Shown here one piece after another: positions 30,951 through 37,847 of a DNA stretch of 54,424 bases. Origin of the DNA: Streptomyces odonnellii. Its GTDB lineage: Bacteria; Actinomycetota; Actinomycetes; Streptomycetales; Streptomycetaceae. The notes under the pieces are model-generated. The model had not been told where the DNA came from. It made no database searches and was given only the letters and a program-made list of their open reading frames with translations. The stretch covers positions 1 to 54,424 of the forward strand of contig NZ_LATD01000035.1 of NCBI RefSeq assembly GCF_000981895.1. Reading direction: 5' to 3'. Positions within the stretch are counted from its first letter, which is position 1. Each line of letters opens with the position of its first letter. The position numbers were made by a program, and so were the translations under genes.

Positions 30951-33624
30951 GAAAGGGACACCGCCCATGCCCGACGTACTCCAGCACCTCGACGGCACCC
31001 CCGTCCTCATGTGCGCGCCCGACGGGCCTCCGCTCGGTGACGAACGTGCCGCGACCGATGTGATCGGCGAGGGGCTGTACCTGGGCGCCGTGTGGGCCGT
31101 GGTGCCGGTCGCCCGGTTCACGGACGACTTCTTCCGGCTGCGCACCCGGCTCGCCGGCGACATCGTCCAGAAGTTCGCCAACTACCGCCTGAAGCTTGCC
31201 GTCGTGGGCGACATCACCTCGTACACCGAAGCCAGTACCGCGCTGCGAGACTTCGTCCGCGAGAGCAATCGCGGCACCCAGCTCTGGTTCGTTCCCGACA
31301 CCGAAGCCCTGCGCACACGCCTCGCCGAGCCCGGCGGACCGGCCGCATCCCCGGCCTCGGCCGCGCACGCTTCCACGGACGAGGCCGTGTAATCGGGTTG
31401 ATCGGGCGATCTTCATCAGCAGCAGCGCGATGTCGTCGCCGCCCCGGGGGGCCTGCCCGGACCGGCCCGCACAGCGGACAAGTGCTTTCGCGAGCGCGTC
31501 CAGTGGCTCCGGATCCTCTTCCGCCAGTCTGGAGGCGAGTTCCTCGATGGCCGTCTCCAGGTCCGTGCCGGGCGTCTCGACGAGGCCGTCGGTGTAGAGC
31601 GCGAGTACGGCGCCCGGGGGCAGCGGGACATCGGCGGTCCGGTACTCGGCCTCCGGCTCGATGCCGAGGAGAAGCCCGTTGGGTACGTCCAGGATCTCCG
31701 TACGTCCGTCGGGACGGCGCAGTACGGGCGGCAGGTGGCCGGCGGTCGCGATACGGGCCCGGTTGTGCCGCAGGTCGAGATGGGCGTACAGGCAGCTTGT
31801 GAACAGATTCGAACTCAGGTCGATCAGCAGGCGGTTGGTGCGCGCAAGCACCTCGTCCGGTGGCGCGCCCGCGCTGGCGTGGGTGTGGACGGCCGTGCGG
31901 ACCTGCCCCATGAGGGCGGCGGCGTTCACATTGTGGCCCTGTACGTCACCGATGACGGCCGCGGCCGAGGTGTCGTCCAGTCTGATCAGGTCGTAGAAGT
32001 CGCCGCCGATGTCCATGCCGCGGGTCGCCGGGAGATAGCGGGCGGCGACTTCGAGGCCGGGGATCCGCGGCAGGTCGTGCGGCAGCAGAGCGGCCTGGAG
32101 ACCTCGTGCGACCTGGTTCTCGGTGTCGAAGAGACGGGCCCGCTCCAGCGCCTGCGCCATCACCCCGCCCAGCGAGGTGAGACCGGCGCGCTCCTGCGGC
32201 GAGAAGGGGTGCGGCTGGTCGTAACCCAGGACGCAGCAGCCAATCGTACGGCCGGAGGCGAACAGCGGCAGATAGGCGAAAGCGGCCATTTTCCGGTACA
32301 GCTCGATCTGCGGGTAGGTGCGGCGGAGTTCCTCGTTGTTCGCGTAGAACGCGGGAGTGCCGGTCTCGATGGCCCGCAGGCTCGCGCCTTCCGCGGTCAG
32401 GGGGAGCCCGTCGAAGTACTCCGCGACCCCCGGCGGGAAGCCGCGGGAGGCGACGACCCGGATCCTTCCCTCGTCGGCGCTGAGCACCGCCAGCCCCTGG
32501 ACGTTGATGACGGGCATGATCTGGCGGGTGACGGCCTCGGCCACGTCCTTGACCCCGACGGCCTCGGTCAGGGCCGTGGACAGGTGCAGCAGATGGAAGA
32601 GGGCGCCCGGGCGGGCCTGGGCCGTGACCGGCGGGGTCAGGAACGGTTCGCGGTCGTGGCCGGGCGGATCGGTGGGCGTGATGCGGACGCTGATGCCGGT
32701 GGCGTCGGGGTAGAGGGTGAAGGCCAGCCAGCGGTCGGGGGGTCGCAGGGCGACGAAGGGGGTGGGGAGCCGGCTGAACATCGCCGCCAGGTAGGAGTTC
32801 TCGTACACCGGGTCGTTCAGCCAGGGCAGGGCTTCCCAGGGCCTGGCCCCCAGCAGATCGTGGTGGCCGCGGCCCAGCAGTTCGGCGGCCTTGCCGTTGA
32901 GGAACGTCATACGGCCTTCGAGATCCAGCTCGCAGATCCCTTCCGGAAAGCGCTCCGTCAGCTCGGCTCCGGGCTGTTCGTGCCGGGTGGGCGGCGGGCC
33001 CACGATACGCAGATCCGTGGGCCGCATCGGATGCCCGTCGTCCGCGGCCAGCCGCAGGAGGCGGCTGATCCGGTGGCGGGCGTCGTTGGTGGCCATGGCT
33101 TCCCGGCGGGACAGCTCGGGAGCGTGCGTACCGGGCCATATCTGGAGCATGGCGCCCCAGCGGGTGTCGCCGGAGGTCAGGGGTACGACGCTCAGGGCTA
33201 CGTGGTACGGCAGCGCGAGCGCGGTACGGGGAAACCGGTGCGCCAGCTCCGTATGGCTCGCGACCCATACCGGCCGGCCCTCGCGCACCGCCTCGGCCAC
33301 CGGGACGGGCGCGGCCAGTGCCACCCGGGTCCATGGGCCGGCCACGTGCCGCGACACACCGGTCACCACGACCATGCGCAGCACCTGGTCCTGCGGGATC
33401 AGCAGATACACGGCGCCGATGTGCGCACCGGTTTCCCGTACCAACCCCGCCAGGACGCGCTCCACCTCTTCCGCGGTGCGGTCGTCTCCGTACGGGCTGT
33501 CACCGTGTGCTCCGAGCCCTCCCGGCTCTCCCACGTCTATGCCACCGCGGGCGACGCGGAGGGAGCCGGGCCCGATCGTCGACGGGGACGCTGTCCGGCG
33601 GCGGTCCGGGGGGTCCGGACGCAT
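30922..33624 (-). CDS. GAF/PAS-containing SpoIIE-type PP2C phosphatase, with run-on C-terminus
   Basis: Probably a signalling Ser/Thr phosphatase acting on an anti-anti-sigma factor. Order: GAF-like (about 50-195), PAS (about 222-330, ICELDLEGRMTFLNGKAAELLG), second GAF (about 350-510), PP2C/SpoIIE (about 520-738) with metal-binding MDIGGDFYDLI, IGDVQGHN, GLLLGI, ALYTDGLVE and GGDDIALLLM. The domain ends near residue 738, but no stop appears until 30922, adding about 160 residues that read antisense across the whole DUF4180 gene and the end of the HTH gene. That tail looks like shadow translation, so the natural stop was probably lost. ATG 33624 has no ribosome site and may be leaderless. Confidence 0.82.
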   Translation of the reverse strand: MRPDPPDRRRTASPSTIGPGSLRVARGGIDVGEPGGLGAHGDSPYGDDRTAEEVERVLAGLVRETGAHIGAVYLLIPQDQVLRMVVVTGVSRHVAGPWTRVALAAPVPVAEAVREGRPVWVASHTELAHRFPRTALALPYHVALSVVPLTSGDTRWGAMLQIWPGTHAPELSRREAMATNDARHRISRLLRLAADDGHPMRPTDLRIVGPPPTRHEQPGAELTERFPEGICELDLEGRMTFLNGKAAELLGRGHHDLLGARPWEALPWLNDPVYENSYLAAMFSRLPTPFVALRPPDRWLAFTLYPDATGISVRITPTDPPGHDREPFLTPPVTAQARPGALFHLLHLSTALTEAVGVKDVAEAVTRQIMPVINVQGLAVLSADEGRIRVVASRGFPPGVAEYFDGLPLTAEGASLRAIETGTPAFYANNEELRRTYPQIELYRKMAAFAYLPLFASGRTIGCCVLGYDQPHPFSPQERAGLTSLGGVMAQALERARLFDTENQVARGLQAALLPHDLPRIPGLEVAARYLPATRGMDIGGDFYDLIRLDDTSAAAVIGDVQGHNVNAAALMGQVRTAVHTHASAGAPPDEVLARTNRLLIDLSSNLFTSCLYAHLDLRHNRARIATAGHLPPVLRRPDGRTEILDVPNGLLLGIEPEAEYRTADVPLPPGAVLALYTDGLVETPGTDLETAIEELASRLAEEDPEPLDALAKALVRCAGRSGQAPRGGDDIALLLMKIARSTRLHGLVRGSVRGRGRGCGRSAGLGEACAQGFGVGNEPELGAAIALADEVSQRGTGFGVRGDVAHDGKLQAVVGELLDDVAGEPGAQPEEVVREPGDRHHGPHGAQVQPLADHIGRGTFVTERRPVGRAHEDGGAVEVLEYVGHGRCPFLIPAARAGC
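30967..31392 (+). CDS. DUF4180 domain protein
   Basis: 141 aa, with the DUF4180 features: N-terminal LMCAPDGPPLGDERAATDVIGEGLYLGAVWAVVPVARF and RLAGDIVQKFANYRLKLAVVGDITSYTEASTALRDFVRESNRGTQLWFV spread over most of the length (given here as recognisable family text around conserved KFANYRLKLAVVGDI and RDFVRESNRG). Function of the family is unknown; it often follows small HTH regulators, as here. GAGAAAGGG overlapping the upstream stop provides the ribosome site. It lies entirely antisense to the run-on end of the phosphatase ORF. Confidence 0.85.
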   Translation: MPDVLQHLDGTPVLMCAPDGPPLGDERAATDVIGEGLYLGAVWAVVPVARFTDDFFRLRTRLAGDIVQKFANYRLKLAVVGDITSYTEASTALRDFVRESNRGTQLWFVPDTEALRTRLAEPGGPAASPASAAHASTDEAV

Positions 33625-33784
33625 CGAACATCGTGCATATGTGGACGATAGCGTTCAAATGGGCTATTTACACCCCCCGGTCGCGGATGGGGCGCTCGCT
33701 GGTTACGGATGGTGACGGGCGGGTGGTGACGGGGCCGGATGAGGTCAGACGCGGGCTGGCTCCTGTCCTCCGTCGGACAGGGCC

Positions 33785-33948
33785 TAGGGTCTTTCGTTTG
33801 GATCTGGCTGGGTCAGGGAGCGGGGTCTGGTGCCGTGGATCGCAAGGCGGAGGAGGGAGCCCACGCGGAGCGTAGGCGACTGACGACAACGCCGCGAGGC
33901 GCGGTGCCGGGGCCCGCGAGCCCAGCAAGATCCAAACGAGAGGCCCTA
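33785..33948. mobile_element. 164-bp MITE with TA ends
   Basis: Long imperfect terminal inverted repeats: TAGGGTCTTTCGTTTGGATC at the left matches the complement of the right end (TAGGGCCTCTCGTTTGGATC) with three mismatches, and matching continues into the interior. Both ends finish in TA, as expected for IS630/Tc1-type movement. No coding capacity. I recognise the sequence style as a non-autonomous repeat common in Streptomyces. The rest of the 33625-33945 gap holds only a 6-bp hairpin at 33763-33780 directly beside the element. Confidence 0.8.
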
Positions 33949-35220
33949 GGTCTGCGGGACGTCCTTGATGAACACGAGGCCGTCGTACGCGGGCAAGTGG
34001 GCCGGGTCGAGCGGCGCGTAGCCGTAGTACGGGGACACACGGGGCGCGGGAAGCATGTCGCCGAGGGCGGTGGCCAGCCGCGGTGCGTCGATGAGGCAGC
34101 GGTCCTCCGGGAGCGCGTACAGGAGTCCTTCGAGCGTGTCCGGCGGCGGCGTTCCCACCCCCTGGTGCCGGATCGTGCCGAGGGCCGTGGCGAGGAAGGC
34201 GTACTCCTCGCCGAGGTGGGCGCTCACGATCGCGCCGGCGCTCCACCACTCCACCGGCGGCTGGTCCCACATACGCATCGTGCTCTTCTCCCGCTGGAGG
34301 TGGGAGTTGTGGGCATGGACGAGCGCCGGGCCCCGCGCGGCGACGGCGAGGAGGTTGTCGGCCATCATCCGGTCCCGCAGGCCCACCAGCCGGGTCATAC
34401 GGGCCGGTGAGGTGTCGGCCATCCAGTGGTGGTAGCGCAGCAGCCCGGCGGCGGTACGCCCGTACAGGCGCGCCCGGTCCCAGTCGTCCCGCGAGGTGGC
34501 CGTGATCAGGTGCGGCGTCTGCGTTTCGAGCAGCGCCACCAGATCGTCGGCGAGCAGCCGCAGTTTCCCGGCCTCGGCCGACTGTCCCACGGACTGCGAC
34601 GGGTCCGTCATCGCGGCCGGATCGGTCCACCGGTCGTCGGGGCCGAGCAGGCGGTCGAGCGTTTCCGCGGTGCAGGGGAGCAGGCCCGTGTCCACCCGGG
34701 CCGCGACCGCGAGGTACTCGTGGAGCGCGGTGAGGGCCTGCCGGGGGCTCGCGGCGCCGGTGATCTCCAGCGGGCCGTCGAAACCGGCGAAGCGGAGCTG
34801 CTCGGACGGGGGCCGTCCGTCGTTGTACGCGCGTATCCAGCGGACGAGTTCACGGTTGGCGGCGGAGGCGCCCCAGCCGTGGCTGAATCCGCGCGCCATG
34901 ACCTCGTCGAGAGTGCCCTTGCCCGAGGTGACGTAGTCGTCCACGACCAGGCCCATCATGCAGTCGCTCTCGATCGCGATCGTCCGCCGGCCGTCCTGGA
35001 TCTTCTGGGGGTCCTCCTGTACGTGGCGGTCCCCCTGCTCGTGGTGGTCCGCCTGCTCGACGAGCTGCCGGAAGAGTTCGTTGCGCAGGTCGAGCAGCGT
35101 GTCCTCGCCGTGGGTGGGTTCGCCCAGGGCGAGCAGCCGAGGCCGGGCCGGGAGCAGCTTCATGACGGCGGCGGCCTCGACGGCATGGGCGATGTCCTTG
35201 ATGTCAGTGCCTGTGACCAT
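33946..35220 (-). CDS. Erythromycin esterase family protein
   Basis: Ere-type hydrolase fold; relatives open macrolide lactones, but many family members have other or unknown substrates. The product is 424 aa from ATG 35220; an in-frame ATG at 35337 adds 39 residues whose codons (GCT, GTT, ATT, AAA) are unlike the rest and overlap the divergent promoter. Family motifs: LLALGEPTHGED with the catalytic-type His37 and Glu34, IAIESDC, RGFSHGWGASAANRELVRWIRAYN, and LVHAHNSHLQREK. Its TAG stop is made of the terminal bases of the adjacent MITE, so the last residues may differ from the ancestral protein. It is divergent from a MerR-type regulator that may control it. Confidence 0.85.
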   Translation of the reverse strand: MVTGTDIKDIAHAVEAAAVMKLLPARPRLLALGEPTHGEDTLLDLRNELFRQLVEQADHHEQGDRHVQEDPQKIQDGRRTIAIESDCMMGLVVDDYVTSGKGTLDEVMARGFSHGWGASAANRELVRWIRAYNDGRPPSEQLRFAGFDGPLEITGAASPRQALTALHEYLAVAARVDTGLLPCTAETLDRLLGPDDRWTDPAAMTDPSQSVGQSAEAGKLRLLADDLVALLETQTPHLITATSRDDWDRARLYGRTAAGLLRYHHWMADTSPARMTRLVGLRDRMMADNLLAVAARGPALVHAHNSHLQREKSTMRMWDQPPVEWWSAGAIVSAHLGEEYAFLATALGTIRHQGVGTPPPDTLEGLLYALPEDRCLIDAPRLATALGDMLPAPRVSPYYGYAPLDPAHLPAYDGLVFIKDVPQT

Positions 35221-35223
35221 GCC

Positions 35224-35241
35224 TTCAACGCTATCGTTGAA
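35224..35241. promoter_or_regulatory. Palindromic operator in the esterase-MerR divergent region
   Basis: TTCAACG-CTAT-CGTTGAA is a perfect 7-bp inverted repeat with a 4-bp centre, followed by a related half-site GGTTGAG at 35247-35253. It touches the esterase start, so bound protein could control it. A MerR-type regulator is encoded 107 bp away. Confidence 0.55.
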
Positions 35242-35284
35242 CCTTCGGTTGAGACTTTTTTTCGCGATCAGCCTGACAGCAGTC

Positions 35285-35320
35285 GTGACAACAGCGGTGA
35301 CAACAGCCGTAATAGCAGCC
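35285..35320. repeat. Three 12-bp tandem repeats before the MerR gene
   Basis: GTGACAACAGCG, GTGACAACAGCC and GTAATAGCAGCC in tandem, ending 27 bp before the regulator start. The region is low in GC for this genome. It could be a multi-copy binding site or simple slippage. Confidence 0.6.
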
Positions 35321-35347
35321 TTACCAGCATCCCCCAACGGCCGCGAT

Positions 35348-36151
35348 ATGGTCAGGATCGTGGGACAGGACCTTCAAACCGACGGGCAGCTCAGGCTCAG
35401 GCCGATCGATCTGGCGCGCGGGCACGGGCTGTCCACGCAGGCGGTCAGGAACTACGAAGAGGCCGGGATCCTTCCGGCGGCCGGTCGCACACCCCACGGC
35501 TACCGCACCTATACGCCGCTGCACGCACGGGCCCTGGACGCGTTCCTCGCCCTGGTGCCCGGCCACGGCCACCGGACGGCGACGGCGGTCATGCGGGCCG
35601 TGAACCGGGGCGAGGACGACGAGGCGTTCCGGCTCGTCGACGAGAGCCATGCCCAGCTACTCGACGACCGGCGGACACTCCAGGCCGTGGAGCGCGCGCT
35701 CCGCGACCTGGCGTCCACCGAGGTGTCCGGGCCCGGTGCGGAGCCCGAGTCCGGTGCGGGTTCCGGGCCCGGTGCGGGTTCCGGGTCGGCCGTGGTGTCC
35801 GGGCACGGCGGTACGTTCATCGGACCGCTGGCGGGGAAGCTCGGGATCCGGCCCGCGACGCTGCGCAAATGGGAGCGTGCCGGGCTGGTGCGTCCGCGCC
35901 GCGACCCGTTGACCGGGTATCGGGTGTACGACGAGGCGGACGTACGGGACGCCCGGCTGGCCCACCAGCTCAGACGGGGCGGCTACCTGCTGGAGCAGAT
36001 CGCCCCGCTGATCGCCCAGGTACGGGCCGCCGGCGGGCTGGAGCCGCTGGAGGCCGCGCTGAGCGACTGGCGTGGCCGGCTGTCCGCCCGGGGGCGGGCG
36101 ATGCTGACCGGGGCCGCCGAACTGGACGCGTATCTCCGCGAGCGCGGATGA
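35348..36151 (+). CDS. Double-HTH MerR regulator (TioE-like)
   Basis: 267 aa with two separate MerR-type HTH domains: one at about 15-60 (STQAVRNYEEAGILPAAGR) and a second at about 158-205 (RPATLRKWERAGLVRPRRDP followed by TGYRVYDEADVRDARLAHQLRRGG), joined by a Gly/Ser/Pro-rich low-complexity linker (about 130-150). Standard MerR proteins have one HTH and act as dimers; this layout is that of the TioE family, which could contact an operator as a monomer. No ribosome site precedes ATG 35348; GTG 35360 is an alternative. It is divergent from the esterase-like gene. Confidence 0.82.
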   Translation: MVRIVGQDLQTDGQLRLRPIDLARGHGLSTQAVRNYEEAGILPAAGRTPHGYRTYTPLHARALDAFLALVPGHGHRTATAVMRAVNRGEDDEAFRLVDESHAQLLDDRRTLQAVERALRDLASTEVSGPGAEPESGAGSGPGAGSGSAVVSGHGGTFIGPLAGKLGIRPATLRKWERAGLVRPRRDPLTGYRVYDEADVRDARLAHQLRRGGYLLEQIAPLIAQVRAAGGLEPLEAALSDWRGRLSARGRAMLTGAAELDAYLRERG

Positions 36152-36211
36152 CCGTCGGCTGTCGGACGTCCCCCGTCGGCTGGTCTGTCGGACGTCGCCC
36201 GTCGGCCGTCG
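36152..36211 (+). repeat. Imperfect direct repeats after the MerR gene
   Basis: Units starting CCGTCGGC recur at 36152, 36173 and 36199, the first two followed by TGTCGGACGTC. They lie right after the MerR stop in a 251-bp gap. The remainder of the gap up to the next gene holds no recognised element. Confidence 0.55.
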
Positions 36212-36402
36212 ATCCGGCTGAAGTGGCCGCTGTGGAGGGCCCGTTGCCGGGCGCCAAGCGGGGAGGCCGTGTCCGAGTCCGGCTGTGGCCGATCGGACTG
36301 TGGGCATGACCGGTCGGCCGATGCGGCGGTACGGGACGTGCGCCTAGCGTCAGTTGTGGATCAGGCCACCGCCACCACCCACCCCGAACCCGAGGGATTC
36401 CG

Positions 36403-37755
36403 ATGGAAATCCGACCTCCGCTCACAGCACGCACCGACGCCGATACAGCCGACACAGCCGATACAACGGAGTTTGAGTCCGACGTCATCGACCTTCTCGC
36501 CGAGATGCTGCTCCGCGCGCACAAGCGCGAGCTCCCGAATGTCGGTACGGAGGATCTGCTGGCCGCACTGGTCATGGGTGACTCGGCAGCCGGCGAGGCG
36601 ATCGCTCCCGGTATGCGGCGAGCCGGCTCGCTGAGCGGGATGATCGCGGGCAAGGCGGGGCTCGGATGGGTGAGCGACGACGGCACCGTCGCCGACGACA
36701 ACACTGGCGATGACCACAGTGACGACGGCAGCGTTGTCGACGGCAATGCCCGCGACGGCGGTGACAGCACCGGCGCCGGAAATGGCGGCGGCACCTCGGC
36801 CGTACCCGCAGCGGCCGTACCCGCCGACGAGCACGAGGTCGACGCCGCCTGGCGGCTGGCCCAGTGGCACACCGCGCGGCGCTTCCGGGGAGAAGACGCG
36901 CCGGGCGACCGGCCGTGGCCCGAGCCGTCCGGCGCGTTGCGCGCCTGCCTGCTCCATGCCTTCCGGCTCGCTCGCGCGGAGGGACGCCTCGGTGTGTACT
37001 CCCGCCATGTGGCCCGCGCCCTGCTGGACCTCCCCGGCACCAGGGCGCGGGAAGCGTGCGTACTGAGGCGGCTCGACCTGACCGCCGCCTCCGCCGCGCT
37101 GGACACGCTCGACGACAAGGCCGCGGCGGCGGCCGAAGGGCCGGGAGGCGGCGGGCCGGGCGCCGAAGGACCGGGGACGGAGCGGCCGCAGTCCCCGGCC
37201 GTCACCGTTCTGCGCCGGGCCGGGCTGCTGGAGGACCGGAGCAACTGGCTGGCGCGCAAAGTGATGTCGTGGACGTCCGGCAGCCTCGACGACGGTACGC
37301 CCGTCCTGTTCGCAGTGTCCGTGGAGGCCAAACGTCAGGCCGTACGATGCGGACGGAGCACGGCGGAACCGGTCGATCTGCTCCTGGCCGTCCTGGGCCT
37401 GGACCGGGCGCTGTCCGTCGCCCGACGGTCGCTGCCCGAGGCGCTGGTCCCCGCCAACGAGGCCGCCGCTCTGCTGCGTACGCACGGAGTGCGCCCGGTG
37501 TCACTGGCACGGTCGGCTCGCGCCGTCGATCCGCTCGTCGTGTCCGGCGACGTACCGTTCTCCGCCGCGGCCGAGCGGACCCTCGCCGTGGCACGGCTCA
37601 CCGCCGCCGAGCACGGTGCTCCCGGCGTCGGTACGGTGCACCTCGTGGCCGCGCTCCTCAACGAGGCCGAGGGACCGGCTTCGGAGCAACTGCGCGCACA
37701 GGGTGTGGACTTGGCCGCGCTGAAGGCGGACCTGAGTCTCCGACTGAGCGCGTGA
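36403..37755 (+). CDS. Clp N-terminal (Clp-R)-domain protein without ATPase
   Basis: 450 aa. Two regions resemble the helical Clp-N repeats that recognise substrates in ClpA/ClpC: about 24-75 (VIDLLAEMLLRAHKRELPNVGTEDLLAALVMGDSAAGEAI) and about 385-450 (AERTLAVARLTAAEHGAPGVGTVHLVAALLNEAEGPASEQL); parts of the middle (VDLLLAVLGLDRALSV) fit as a degenerate copy. There is no Walker A or B, so it is not an unfoldase. A long acidic linker (about 91-130, DDNTGDDHSDDGS) separates the first repeat. GAGGGA precedes ATG 36403. It may be an adaptor or decoy; function unknown. The neighbouring two-component genes follow 92 bp later. Confidence 0.75.
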   Translation: MEIRPPLTARTDADTADTADTTEFESDVIDLLAEMLLRAHKRELPNVGTEDLLAALVMGDSAAGEAIAPGMRRAGSLSGMIAGKAGLGWVSDDGTVADDNTGDDHSDDGSVVDGNARDGGDSTGAGNGGGTSAVPAAAVPADEHEVDAAWRLAQWHTARRFRGEDAPGDRPWPEPSGALRACLLHAFRLARAEGRLGVYSRHVARALLDLPGTRAREACVLRRLDLTAASAALDTLDDKAAAAAEGPGGGGPGAEGPGTERPQSPAVTVLRRAGLLEDRSNWLARKVMSWTSGSLDDGTPVLFAVSVEAKRQAVRCGRSTAEPVDLLLAVLGLDRALSVARRSLPEALVPANEAAALLRTHGVRPVSLARSARAVDPLVVSGDVPFSAAAERTLAVARLTAAEHGAPGVGTVHLVAALLNEAEGPASEQLRAQGVDLAALKADLSLRLSA

Positions 37756-37847
37756 GGGGCCGGCCCCACGATGACCGGACCGGTTCAGCCGACGCTACCG
37801 TTGCCGCGCGGACACACCGGGGACGGACCTCAGGGGCGAGGGCAGGG

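Noticed and set aside
35221..35337. 39-residue N-terminal extension of the esterase-like protein
   Set aside because: Its codons end in T or A far more than the rest, and it overlaps the palindrome and promoter region of the divergent MerR gene.
36864..37847. In-frame upstream extension of the second sensor kinase
   Set aside because: It overlaps the Clp-N-like gene in a different frame and has no recognisable domain; ATG 37848 has a ribosome site.
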